Shown here piece after piece: positions 17,427 through 24,532 of a stretch of DNA of 64,000 nucleotides (positions within the stretch are counted from its first letter, which is position 1; each line of letters begins with the position of its first letter). A program made the position numbers and the translations under genes. The notes below the pieces were generated by a model that saw only the letters and a list, made by a program, of their open reading frames with translations, did not search any database and was not told the DNA's origin. The DNA is from Amycolatopsis sp. MtRt-6. Its GTDB lineage: Bacteria > Actinomycetota > Actinomycetes > Mycobacteriales > Pseudonocardiaceae. The DNA is taken from contig NZ_JADWPD010000021.1 of assembly GCF_017308975.1 (NCBI RefSeq), positions 124,001 through 188,000 on the forward strand, read 5' to 3'.

Positions 17427-17641
17427 CGGGGGCGGATCGCCGAACGCCCGGCCGGCGTCGTCGGCCATCTCGTACTCGCCGGCCGCCAGCCGCGCGATCA
17501 GCGACCGGGCCCACTCCCGGCCGGTGCGGGCCTGCGCCGATTGTCCGCCGACCAGGTCAGCAGCTCACGCCGCACCTGGTAGCCGTGCGCGCGGCCGTAC
17601 ATGCGTACGACTCCGAGCACGAGCAGCCGTGTCGCCGACAA
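17424..17641 (-). pseudogene. PadR-family regulator, internally deleted
   Basis: A TTG at 17641 after GGGAGG opens 47 codons whose first 31 residues are clearly PadR (LVLGVVRMYGRAHGYQVRRE). The frame then loses similarity and stops at 17498. In another frame the region goes on with TGREWARSLIARLAAG and ends at a TAA at 17424, matching a PadR C terminus. The recognition helix, wing and most of the C-terminal domain are missing, against a usual ~190 residues. The gene is therefore a remnant with an internal deletion and frame change. It lay upstream of the DrrAB exporter and was surely its regulator. Confidence 0.8.
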
Positions 17642-17679
17642 CCGGACCTCCCTCTGGAATACGCGCGTGACGCCCTCCG

Positions 17680-17685
17680 TAGGCT
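17680..17685 (+). promoter_or_regulatory. TAGGCT -10 box upstream of metG
   Basis: TAGGCT stands eight bases before the metG ATG, two more than at the other TAGGCT promoters here. An AAGG just before the ATG could serve as a weak ribosome-binding site on a very short leader. Confidence 0.5.
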
Positions 17686-17693
17686 AATAAGGT

Positions 17694-19490
17694 ATGAGCA
17701 CCCCTGTGTTGACCGCGGTGGCCTGGCCCTATGCCAACGGCCCCCGCCACATCGGCCACGTGTCCGGATTCGGCGTCCCGTCCGACGTCTTCTCCCGCTA
17801 CCAGCGAATGGCCGGCAACCGGGTGCTCATGGTGTCCGGGACCGACGAACACGGCACGCCGATCACCGTCCAGGCGGACAAGGAGGACTCGACCCCGCAG
17901 CAGACGGCGGACAAGTACACCCGCCAGATCGGCACCGACCTGCAGGGCCTCGGCCTGTCCTACGACCTGTTCACCCGCACCACGACCGGGAACCACGCCG
18001 AGGTGACGCAGCAGATCTTCCTCGCGCTGCACCGCAACGGCTACGTCGTGCCCAAGACCACGCGCGGCGCGATCAGCCCCTCCACCGGCCGCACGCTGCC
18101 CGACCGCTACGTCGAGGGCACCTGCCCGATCTGCGGGTACGACGGCGCGCGCGGCGACCAGTGCGACAACTGCGGCAACCAGCTCGACGCCGCGGAGCTG
18201 ATCAACCCGAAGTCGCGGATCAACGGCGAGACGCCGAAGTTCGTCGAGACCGAGCACTACTTCCTCGACCTGCCGGCGTTCACCAAGACCCTCGGCGACT
18301 GGCTGGGCACCAAGACCGACTGGCGCCCGAACGTCCTCAACTTCACCAAGAACCTGATCGACGACATGCGGCCGCGGCCGATCACCCGCGACCTCGACTG
18401 GGGCGTCAAGATCCCGCTCGACGGCTGGCGCGACCAGCCGCTGAAGCGGTTCTACGTCTGGTTCGACGCGGTGATCGGGTACTTCTCGGCCAGCGTCGAG
18501 TGGGCGCGCCGCTCCGGCAACCCGGAGGCGTGGCGTGAGTGGTGGGACAACGCCGACGCGCGCTCCTACTACTTCATGGGCAAGGACAACATCACCTTCC
18601 ACGCCCAGATCTGGCCGGCCCTGCTGTTCGGGCACAACGGCGAGGGCGATCGCGGTGGTGAGCCGGGCAAGTACGGGAAGCTGCACCTGCCGGACGAAAT
18701 CGTCTCCAGCGAGTTCCTCACCATGAGCGGCTCGAAGTTCTCGACCTCGCGCGGGCGCGTGATCTACGTCGAGGACTTCCTGCGCGACTTCGGCCCGGAC
18801 ACGCTGCGGTACTTCATCTCGGTCGCCGGCCCGGAGACCCAGGACACCGACTTCACCTGGGACGAGTTCGTCCGCCGGACCAACTTCGAGCTGGCCAACG
18901 AGTGGGGCAACCTGGTCAACCGGTCGATCTCGATGGCGCACAAGAACGTCGGTGCCATCCCGCGCCCGGAGGCCCCGACCGCGGCCGACGAAGAGCTGAA
19001 GGCGCTGTCGCGCAAGGCGTTCGACACCGCGGGCGCGCACCTGGCCCGGTCCCGGTTCAAGCTGGCGGCGGCCGAGGCGATGAAGGTCGTCACCGCGGCG
19101 AACAAGTACATCTCCGACCAGGAGCCGTGGAAGCTCAAGGACGACCCCACGCGGCGCGACACCGTCCTGCACACCGCGCTGCAGGTCGTCTCCGACGCCA
19201 ACACGCTGCTGACGCCGTTCCTGCCGCACTCGGCGCAGAAGGTGCACGAGGCCCTCGGCGGCACCGGTGTCTGGGCCGCCCAGCCGGAGCTGAAGGAGGT
19301 CGACGACCTCGACATCGACGGCCGGGTCAACCCGATCCTCACCGGCGACTACGCGGCCGAGCAGGCGAAGTGGGAGTCGACGCCGATCGAGGTCGGCAGG
19401 CCCCTGCGGAAGCCGTCGCCGCTGTTCACCAAGCTCGACCCGGCGCTCGGCGAGACCGGTCCCGAGTGGGCGCCGATCATCAAGGAGTAA
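17694..19490 (+). CDS. metG: Methionyl-tRNA synthetase
   Basis: This 598-residue class I synthetase charges tRNA-Met. The HIGH motif is exact at residues 19-22 (PRHIGHVSG). The second ATP motif is GSKFSTSRG near residue 346, the KFSxS form of the KMSKS loop. A four-Cys zinc knuckle (CPIC...CDNC) lies near residues 143-160. There is no C-terminal tRNA-binding extension. tatD follows 9 bp downstream and then rpfB and ksgA, the order of Rv1007c-Rv1010 except that here metG is on the same strand as tatD. Confidence 0.97.
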   Translation: MSTPVLTAVAWPYANGPRHIGHVSGFGVPSDVFSRYQRMAGNRVLMVSGTDEHGTPITVQADKEDSTPQQTADKYTRQIGTDLQGLGLSYDLFTRTTTGNHAEVTQQIFLALHRNGYVVPKTTRGAISPSTGRTLPDRYVEGTCPICGYDGARGDQCDNCGNQLDAAELINPKSRINGETPKFVETEHYFLDLPAFTKTLGDWLGTKTDWRPNVLNFTKNLIDDMRPRPITRDLDWGVKIPLDGWRDQPLKRFYVWFDAVIGYFSASVEWARRSGNPEAWREWWDNADARSYYFMGKDNITFHAQIWPALLFGHNGEGDRGGEPGKYGKLHLPDEIVSSEFLTMSGSKFSTSRGRVIYVEDFLRDFGPDTLRYFISVAGPETQDTDFTWDEFVRRTNFELANEWGNLVNRSISMAHKNVGAIPRPEAPTAADEELKALSRKAFDTAGAHLARSRFKLAAAEAMKVVTAANKYISDQEPWKLKDDPTRRDTVLHTALQVVSDANTLLTPFLPHSAQKVHEALGGTGVWAAQPELKEVDDLDIDGRVNPILTGDYAAEQAKWESTPIEVGRPLRKPSPLFTKLDPALGETGPEWAPIIKE

Positions 19491-19499
19491 GAAGAACGC

Positions 19500-20336
19500 A
19501 TGGGTGATCAGAAGCGCGAGCTGCCGCCTGTCCCGGACCGGCTCCCGGTGTCGGTGGTCGACGCGCACACCCATCTCGACGCGTGCGGCGCGGTCACCGC
19601 GGCCGATGTCACGGCCATGGTCGACCGCGCCGAGCGCGCCGGCGTCGCGCGCGTCGTCACGGTCGCCGACGACCTCGCCTCGGCCCGCTGGGCCGTCGAG
19701 GCGGCGGGCTGGGACCGCCGGGTGTTCGCCGCCGTCGCGATCCACCCGACCCGGACCAAGGAGTTCGGCGAGGCCGAGCGGGCCGAGGTGGAGCGGCTGG
19801 CGGCCGCGGACCGCGTGGTCGCCGTCGGCGAGACCGGCCTCGACTACTACTGGGACTACTCGCCGCACGACGCCCAGCAGGAGGCGTTCCGCTGGCACAT
19901 CGACCTCGCGAAGCGGCTCGGCAAGCCGCTGATGATCCACGACCGCGAGGCCCACGACGACGTGTTGCGCATCCTGGCCGAAGAGGGTGCGCCGAATGCC
20001 GTAATTTTCCATTGTTTTTCCGGGGACGCGGAAATGGCGCGCAAGTGCGTCGACGCGGGCTTTGTCCTTTCCTTCGCGGGCACGGTGACGTTCAAGAACG
20101 CGAAGGACCTCCACGAGGCGGCCCGGCTCTGCCCGGCCGGGCAGTACCTCGTCGAGACGGACGCGCCGTTCCTGACCCCCCACCCGTTCCGTGGGCGGCC
20201 GAACGAGCCGTTCGGCGCCGCCTACACCGTCCGTCACCTCGCGGCGCTCAGGGGCGAAGCTGTCCACGAAGTCGCCGAATCGGTCCGGACCACCGCCGAG
20301 CGGATCTACCGACTCCCCAGTGTCACAACGGGTTGA
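19500..20336 (+). CDS. tatD: TatD-family metal-dependent DNase
   Basis: This 278-residue hydrolase is a TIM-barrel nuclease of the TatD family, with 3'-5' exonuclease activity in studied members. Metal-binding motifs are intact: DAHTHLD near the N terminus, GETGLDYYWD, HDREAH, FHCFSG and ETDAPFLTP. It starts 9 bp after metG, so the two are co-transcribed. There is also a GTG one codon later, which may be used. A stretch at 20002-20035 is locally AT-richer than the rest but remains in frame. Confidence 0.95.
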   Translation: MGDQKRELPPVPDRLPVSVVDAHTHLDACGAVTAADVTAMVDRAERAGVARVVTVADDLASARWAVEAAGWDRRVFAAVAIHPTRTKEFGEAERAEVERLAAADRVVAVGETGLDYYWDYSPHDAQQEAFRWHIDLAKRLGKPLMIHDREAHDDVLRILAEEGAPNAVIFHCFSGDAEMARKCVDAGFVLSFAGTVTFKNAKDLHEAARLCPAGQYLVETDAPFLTPHPFRGRPNEPFGAAYTVRHLAALRGEAVHEVAESVRTTAERIYRLPSVTTG

Positions 20337-20379
20337 ACGCATTGCGACATAAGGGGTCTGGTGTACGCCACCTGATGGA

Positions 20380-20393
20380 GTGACCCAGATCAC
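20380..20393. promoter_or_regulatory. CRP/GlxR-type binding site upstream of rpfB
   Basis: GTGACCCAGATCAC is a perfect match to the GTGA-N6-TCAC core of the CRP family site. Its centre (20386.5) is about 60 bp upstream of the transcript start predicted from the -10 box, the position of a class I activator site. Resuscitation genes are known CRP/GlxR targets in mycobacteria and corynebacteria (rpfA, rpf2). Binding here is inferred. Confidence 0.65.
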
Positions 20394-20410
20394 GACACTC
20401 CGGGGGGTGT

Positions 20411-20439
20411 TTGCGCAACCCGCCGCGACCCGTTACTGT
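20411..20439 (+). promoter_or_regulatory. Predicted rpfB promoter
   Basis: TTGCGC (20411-20416) and TACTGT (20434-20439) are spaced by 17 bp, a good fit to housekeeping sigma promoters. The predicted start near 20446 gives a leader of about 100 bases before the rpfB GTG, so the gene can be expressed apart from metG-tatD. Confidence 0.55.
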
Positions 20440-20499
20440 CCCGTGATCGTGCCGATTGGGTCTGCGCTCAGCAGCTTCCGATCGTCACGCCCAGTCGTA

Positions 20500-20525
20500 G
20501 AGACGGCGCCCCCGACCGTCGTCTC
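20500..20525 (+). other. Stem-loop in the rpfB leader
   Basis: GAGACGGC pairs with GTCGTCTC across a 10-base loop (8 bp, one G-U). It ends seven bases before the GAAAGGGA ribosome-binding site of rpfB. It could influence translation. I looked for the c-di-AMP (ydaO) riboswitch known upstream of some rpf genes, and its conserved blocks are not present. Confidence 0.4.
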
Positions 20526-20545
20526 GTGAAAGGGAACGATCCCCG

Positions 20546-21970
20546 GTGACAGGTAGCAGACAGGCTGGAGCGCGCTCCGCGGCCGTCCTCGACCGCAATT
20601 TCGAGGACACTGCGTACGGCCAGCTCGACTTCTCCGACGACCCGAACATCACGCAGCAGGACATCCTCGCCGCGCTCGGCCCCGATGCCGACGCGATGAT
20701 GGCCGAGATCGACGTCGACGTCGACGAACTGATCCGCCTCATCAACGCCGAGACGACGTATCTGCCGCCGATCGTCATCCCGGACGGCCTCGAGGAGGAC
20801 CGCACCGCTTCCCCCGAAGCGCGTCGTGCGGCTCTGGACGAGGGCCTCCGCCAGACCACCAAGGTCTGGAAGCGCCGGTTCCTCAAGGGCGCCGTCCTCA
20901 GCGTCATGATCAGCGTCGCCGGCGGCGGCGCGGCCGCGCTGGCGATGAACAAGAGCATCACCGTCGACGTCGACGGCCACCAGCAGACCGTGCACTCGTT
21001 CGGCGACACCGTCGGCGAGGTGCTCGAGGACGCGGGCCTGTCCGTCGGCGAGCACGACTCGCTGTCCCCCTCCCCGCAGGCCGAGGTCGGCGACGGCGGG
21101 GTCATCAAGCTCGAGCGCGGCCGCCAGCTGAAGCTGATCGTCGACGGCGCCGAGCGCACCTCCTGGGTCCGCGCGACCCACCTCGGCGACGCGCTGAGCC
21201 AGCTCGGCATGGCCGAGATGGACAAGCCCGGCACGTGGATGTCGATGCCGAAGGACGGCGAGCTGCCCCTGCAGGGCGCCACCGTCGAGATCAAGACGCT
21301 GAAGAACATCACCCTGTACGACGGCGGCAACGCGCCGAAGCAGGTGCAGACGACGGCCGTCACGACGAAGGAGTTCCTGGGCGAGTACAAGCTCACCCTG
21401 GGCCCGGAGGACAAGGCCGAGGGCGGCCTGGACGTCAAGCTGACCGACGGCGCCGAGGTGCACATCAGCCGCACCGGCGTCTCGACGGTCGTCCAGAAGG
21501 AGGCCATCGACCCGCCCGAGCAGCGCGTCGACGACCCGAACCTGGCCAAGGGCAAGACACAGGTCGAGGACCCGGGCACGCCCGGTGAGAAGGAAGTGAC
21601 CTACAAGGTCACGCAGAAGAACGGCAAAGAGGTCGGCCGGGAGAGCATCTCCGAGAAGGTCATCACCCAGCCGAAGCCGAAGATCATCCACGTCGGCACC
21701 AAGGAAGCCCCGGCCCCGAACATCGGCGACGCTTCGGCGTGGGACCGCATCGCGCAGTGCGAGTCGGGCGGCAACTGGGCCATCAACACCGGCAACGGCT
21801 ACTACGGCGGCCTCCAGTTCGACAAGCGCACCTGGGACGCCTACGGCGGCGACCAGTACGCGGCCCTCCCGCACCAGGCTTCGCGCGAGCAGCAGATCGC
21901 GGTGGCGGAGAAGGTCCGCGACGCCCGCGGCGGCTACGGCGCCTGGCCGGTCTGCGGCAAGAAGGCCTGA
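20546..21970 (+). CDS. rpfB: Resuscitation-promoting factor RpfB
   Basis: This 474-residue peptidoglycan hydrolase revives dormant cells. The order is an acidic cytoplasmic N terminus of about 110 residues, one membrane anchor (about 112-135), DUF348-type repeats, a G5 domain (about 345-390), and the lysozyme-like Rpf domain from about 394. That domain has the catalytic Glu in AQCESGGNW and the paired Cys (C404 region and VCGKK). The N-terminal extension makes it over 100 residues longer than the 362-residue M. tuberculosis RpfB. GTG start with GAAAGGGA upstream. A strong hairpin terminator follows. Confidence 0.95.
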   Translation: MTGSRQAGARSAAVLDRNFEDTAYGQLDFSDDPNITQQDILAALGPDADAMMAEIDVDVDELIRLINAETTYLPPIVIPDGLEEDRTASPEARRAALDEGLRQTTKVWKRRFLKGAVLSVMISVAGGGAAALAMNKSITVDVDGHQQTVHSFGDTVGEVLEDAGLSVGEHDSLSPSPQAEVGDGGVIKLERGRQLKLIVDGAERTSWVRATHLGDALSQLGMAEMDKPGTWMSMPKDGELPLQGATVEIKTLKNITLYDGGNAPKQVQTTAVTTKEFLGEYKLTLGPEDKAEGGLDVKLTDGAEVHISRTGVSTVVQKEAIDPPEQRVDDPNLAKGKTQVEDPGTPGEKEVTYKVTQKNGKEVGRESISEKVITQPKPKIIHVGTKEAPAPNIGDASAWDRIAQCESGGNWAINTGNGYYGGLQFDKRTWDAYGGDQYAALPHQASREQQIAVAEKVRDARGGYGAWPVCGKKA

Positions 21971-21985
21971 GTTTCGCTCCGAACC

Positions 21986-22012
21986 GGCCCCCGTCCCCCG
22001 AGGACGGGGGCC
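21986..22012 (+). terminator. Hairpin terminator after rpfB
   Basis: GGCCCCCGTCC pairs with GGACGGGGGCC (11 bp, 5-base loop), extendable by further pairs outward. It begins 16 bp after the rpfB stop codon. There is no T tract, as is common for actinobacterial terminators. Confidence 0.75.
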
Positions 22013-22018
22013 GTTCCG

Positions 22019-22102
22019 CGTGATGCCCCTCCAATCACGCGTGATGCCCCTCCAATCACGTGAGATTCGCGCCCAATCACGTGAGATCCGCCGCTGATCA
22101 CG
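22019..22102. repeat. Four tandem 21-bp hairpin units
   Basis: Units 1 and 2 (22019-22039, 22040-22060) are identical, with CGTGAT and ATCACG ends inverted around GCCCCTCCA. Units 3 and 4 (22061-22081, 22082-22102) keep the ATCACG end and 21-bp length but have a changed middle and TGAGAT at the front. The array lies between the rpfB terminator and the ksgA promoter. Confidence 0.85.
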
Positions 22103-22119
22103 CGAGTTCCGGGGTCAAG

Positions 22120-22125
22120 TAGGCT
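22120..22125 (+). promoter_or_regulatory. TAGGCT -10 box, leaderless ksgA promoter
   Basis: TAGGCT stands six bases before the ksgA GTG with no ribosome-binding site, giving a leaderless transcript. Confidence 0.6.
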
Positions 22126-22131
22126 CGTCCG

Positions 22132-22968
22132 GTGGTTGAACTGCTGGGACCGGCCGAAATCCGCGGGCTGGCGGCCGAACTCGACGTGCGGCCGACCAAG
22201 AAGCTCGGGCAGAATTTCGTGCACGATCCCAACACCGTCCGCCGGATCGTCGAGCTGGCCGGTGTCCGCGAGGACGACGTCGTCCTCGAGGTCGGGCCCG
22301 GGCTCGGGTCGCTGACGCTCGGGCTGCTCGCCACCGGGGCGCGGGTCGTCGCCGTCGAGATCGACCCCAAGCTCGCCGAACGGCTGCCGAAGACCGTCGC
22401 CGAGCGGGGGCCGGAGGCCGCGGAAAACCTCACCGTCGTCGGGGCCGACGCCATGCGCGTCACCCGCGAAGAACTCGGCGAGCCGACCGCCCTCGTCGCC
22501 AACCTGCCCTACAACGTCGCCGTGCCCGTCGTGCTGCACCTGCTGGCCGAAATCCCGTCGCTGCGGACCGGCCTCGTCATGGTCCAGACGGAGGTCGCCG
22601 ACCGGATGGCCGCCGGCCCCGGCAGCCGGATCTACGGCGTGCCCAGCGTCAAGCTCGCCTGGTACGGCACCGCGCGCAAGGTCGCCGCCGTGCCACGCTC
22701 GGTGTTCTGGCCCGTACCGAACGTGGATTCCGCGCTCGTCGCCTTCGAACGCGGCGACACGACGGCGTCCGCGGACCGGGATGTCCTCTTCGGCCTGGTG
22801 GACGCCGCCTTCTCACAACGCAGGAAGACGCTCCGCGCCGCGCTCGCGGGCTGGGCGGGCTCGGCCGAGCGCGCCGGCGAACTCCTGACGGCCGCCGGGA
22901 TCGACCCCCGTACCCGGGGCGAACAGCTCGACGTGCACGACTTCGCCCGGATCGCCGCCGCCCGTTAG
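22132..22968 (+). CDS. ksgA: 16S rRNA dimethyladenosine transferase KsgA
   Basis: KsgA (RsmA) dimethylates A1518 and A1519 near the 3' end of 16S rRNA, a late step and checkpoint of small-subunit assembly. The 278-residue protein has LGQNFVHD, the SAM motif EVGPGLGSLT near residue 53, and the catalytic NLPYNVA near 124, followed by the C-terminal helical domain with QRRKTLR. Start is a leaderless GTG. Its place after rpfB and before ispE matches Rv1009-Rv1011. Confidence 0.96.
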   Translation: MVELLGPAEIRGLAAELDVRPTKKLGQNFVHDPNTVRRIVELAGVREDDVVLEVGPGLGSLTLGLLATGARVVAVEIDPKLAERLPKTVAERGPEAAENLTVVGADAMRVTREELGEPTALVANLPYNVAVPVVLHLLAEIPSLRTGLVMVQTEVADRMAAGPGSRIYGVPSVKLAWYGTARKVAAVPRSVFWPVPNVDSALVAFERGDTTASADRDVLFGLVDAAFSQRRKTLRAALAGWAGSAERAGELLTAAGIDPRTRGEQLDVHDFARIAAAR

Positions 22969-23096
22969 CCGCTCCACAGTGGAGGCGTGAAAATACGCCC
23001 TCTCCGCCCGTGATCCCGCGATTCGGACACCGCCACTCGTGTGATCTGGGCCAACAGGCTTGCTTTCGCTCCTCGGGATCGGTTTTACTCAATACG

Positions 23097-23183
23097 TCCA
23101 TCCCGAGCGACTGAGAGACCTGGCTCGCCGAAGTCGCAGCAACCACCCTCCACAGGGCAGGTGCTACCGCCAGGACCGATGGA
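23097..23183 (+). ncRNA. SAM-I (S-box) riboswitch
   Basis: P1 is TCCATC (23097-23102) pairing with GATGGA (23178-23183). P2 is GCGAC pairing with GTCGC and contains the kink-turn run CTGAGAGACCTGGCTCG. The invariant GCAACC follows, then a P3 stem (CCCT...AGGG) and the AGGTGCTAC joining region. These blocks are in S-box order and spacing. The 3' strand of P1 overlaps a GGAGG ribosome-binding site (23181-23185) of a 30-codon ORF, so SAM binding should hide it. The next full gene encodes a MetN-like protein, consistent with methionine control. Confidence 0.85.
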
Positions 23184-23194
23184 GGCCGTTTTCG

Positions 23195-23287
23195 ATGAAG
23201 AGGGTAGCCCGCCCCCTGCTCCTCACCAGGCGTCGCGTCGTCGACGAAGGCCGCCGCTCCGTGACCGCGTGTCGACGCTCCAGCTGA
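23195..23287 (+). CDS. 30-residue Arg-rich ORF behind the SAM riboswitch
   Basis: ATG at 23195 is placed nine bases after a perfect GGAGG whose first bases lie in the riboswitch P1 stem. The 30-residue product is strongly basic, with nine Arg and one Cys, and has no membrane segment. It has only the starting Met, so it is not a methionine attenuator peptide in the usual sense. It could be a leader whose translation couples the riboswitch to the terminator-like hairpin further on, or a real small protein. No similarity is known to me. Confidence 0.45.
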   Translation: MKRVARPLLLTRRRVVDEGRRSVTACRRSS

Positions 23288-23353
23288 GCTAGTCCGCGCC
23301 GGTCCACCTCTTCTTCACGCACCGTCCGAACAGGACGGAACTCGCTTGCGGCC

Positions 23354-23383
23354 GGGTGCTGCGCGCTGCGTGCACCCCGTTTT
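23354..23383 (+). terminator. Terminator-like hairpin just before the metN-like gene
   Basis: GGGTGC (23354-23359) pairs with GCACCC (23372-23377). The loop can form three more pairs, and TTTT (23380-23383) follows closely. The hairpin ends directly before the CTGGAG ribosome-binding site of the next gene, so it could terminate transcription or mask translation. Its place between riboswitch and gene suggests an attenuator. Confidence 0.55.
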
Positions 23384-23394
23384 CTGGAGCCTTC

Positions 23395-24408
23395 GTGATC
23401 ACCGTCGAAAACCTGTCCAAAACCTTTGCCACCAACGGAAACTCCGTCATCGCGCTGCGCGACGTGAGCGTCGACGTCCAGGCCGGCTCGCTCTTCGGCG
23501 TGGTCGGTCCCGCCGGGTCGGGCAAGTCCGTCCTCGCCCGCTGCATCGCGCTGCAGGAGCGCCCCGACCGCGGTGTCGTCCGCCTCGACGGCCTCAACAC
23601 CGGCACCCTCGACGGCCGTCGCCTCCGCGAAATCCGCCGTCAGCTCGGGGTCGTGTCCACGAAGCCGGAGCTGATCGCCGAGCGCACCATCGCCGGCAAC
23701 ATCGCTTCCCCGCTGGAGCAGCTCGGCGTCGACGGCCCGCAGCGCCGCAGCCGGGTCGGCTCGCTGCTCGACCTCGTCGGCCTCACCCCGCGCGCCGCGC
23801 AGCGGCCCGGTGAGCTGTCCGCCGGCCAGCTCCGCCGCGTCGCGGTCGCGAAGGCGCTGGCGGCGGCCCCCGCCGTGCTGCTGGCCGACGACCCGACCGC
23901 CGGCGTCGACCCGGAGGAAGCCGGCGCGGTGCTCGCCGTCCTCGACCGGGCGCGGTCCGAGCTGGGCGTCACCGTCGTCGTCACGACGCCGGACGCGGGC
24001 GTGGTCCGCCGGGTCTGCGACGACGTCGCGGTGCTGGAGGACGGCACGGTCGTCGAGCGCGGCACGGTGCTCGACCTGATCTCGGACCCGGCCAGCCGCA
24101 CCGCGCAGGCGTTGCTGCCGGCCATCGAGACCACCCGCGCGCAGACGGCCCGCTACGACCGCTCGGCCGACGTCGTGCTGGTCGGCTTCGCCTCGGTGGG
24201 CGCACTGCTGCCCGAGGCCGCGGGCCGCTTCGACGTCGAGTTCGCCACCATCGGCGGCGGCCTGACCCGCATCGGCGACACCCCGGTCGGCCGCTTCCGC
24301 CTCGGCGTCCGCGGCGAGCGGGCCGACGCGGCGCTGGCGTGGGTCGCCGAGCGCGGCGGCCACGTGACGTACGCCGCCCGCGGCCCGCAGGGTGTCGCGG
24401 CCGCCTGA
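23395..24408 (+). CDS. MetN-like ATP-binding protein with NIL domain, degenerate
   Basis: This 337-residue protein aligns with MetN, the ATPase of the methionine importer, and ends in a NIL ligand-binding domain (about residues 260-337). Walker A (GPAGSGKS) is intact. Other key residues are changed: the Q-loop Gln is replaced (VVSTKPEL where MetN has MIFQHFNL), the signature is LSAGQ, the catalytic Glu is Asp (LLADDPTAGVD), and the switch His is lost (TTPDAG for THEMD). No metI or metQ is adjacent; ispE follows. It may bind methionine and nucleotide as a sensor and no longer drive transport. GTG start at 23395 follows CTGGAG. Confidence 0.8.
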   Translation: MITVENLSKTFATNGNSVIALRDVSVDVQAGSLFGVVGPAGSGKSVLARCIALQERPDRGVVRLDGLNTGTLDGRRLREIRRQLGVVSTKPELIAERTIAGNIASPLEQLGVDGPQRRSRVGSLLDLVGLTPRAAQRPGELSAGQLRRVAVAKALAAAPAVLLADDPTAGVDPEEAGAVLAVLDRARSELGVTVVVTTPDAGVVRRVCDDVAVLEDGTVVERGTVLDLISDPASRTAQALLPAIETTRAQTARYDRSADVVLVGFASVGALLPEAAGRFDVEFATIGGGLTRIGDTPVGRFRLGVRGERADAALAWVAERGGHVTYAARGPQGVAAA

Positions 24409-24420
24409 CCCCGGCTCCAC

Positions 24421-24509
24421 AAGCGCCCCAATGTGGCCTTCGGTGCGTTCAACGCACCGAAGGCCACATTGGGTGCGTTCAGCGCAACCAAGGCCACATT
24501 GGGGCGCTT
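24421..24509. repeat. AATGTGGCC palindromic repeat, copy 2
   Basis: The outer arms AAGCGCCCCAATGTGGCCTT and AAGGCCACATTGGGGCGCTT are a perfect 20-bp inverted pair. Inside, CGGTGCGTT and AACGCACCG (9 bp, one-base loop) plus a second inverted core give one forward and two reverse copies of the AATGTGGCC core. It begins 13 bp after the metN-like stop and ends before the ispE promoter. Confidence 0.92.
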
Positions 24510-24520
24510 GGGCGGGCACG

Positions 24521-24526
24521 TAGGCT
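24521..24526 (+). promoter_or_regulatory. TAGGCT -10 box, leaderless ispE promoter
   Basis: TAGGCT stands six bases before the ispE GTG and no ribosome-binding site is present. It starts 12 bp after repeat copy 2, so the repeat could insulate ispE from upstream transcription. Confidence 0.6.
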
Positions 24527-24532
24527 GGTCGG

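Noticed and set aside
17565..20393. Long minus-strand open frame opposite metG and tatD
   Set aside because: Same cause. metG and tatD have full family motifs on the plus strand.
20400..20545. c-di-AMP (ydaO) riboswitch before rpfB
   Set aside because: Such elements occur before some rpf genes, but the conserved GGGGGACCC-type blocks are not present. Only a simple hairpin is seen.
23356..23394. Earlier start of the MetN-like protein at 23356
   Set aside because: It lies inside the hairpin and lacks a ribosome-binding site. The GTG at 23395 has CTGGAG and begins at the conserved ITVENLSKTF.
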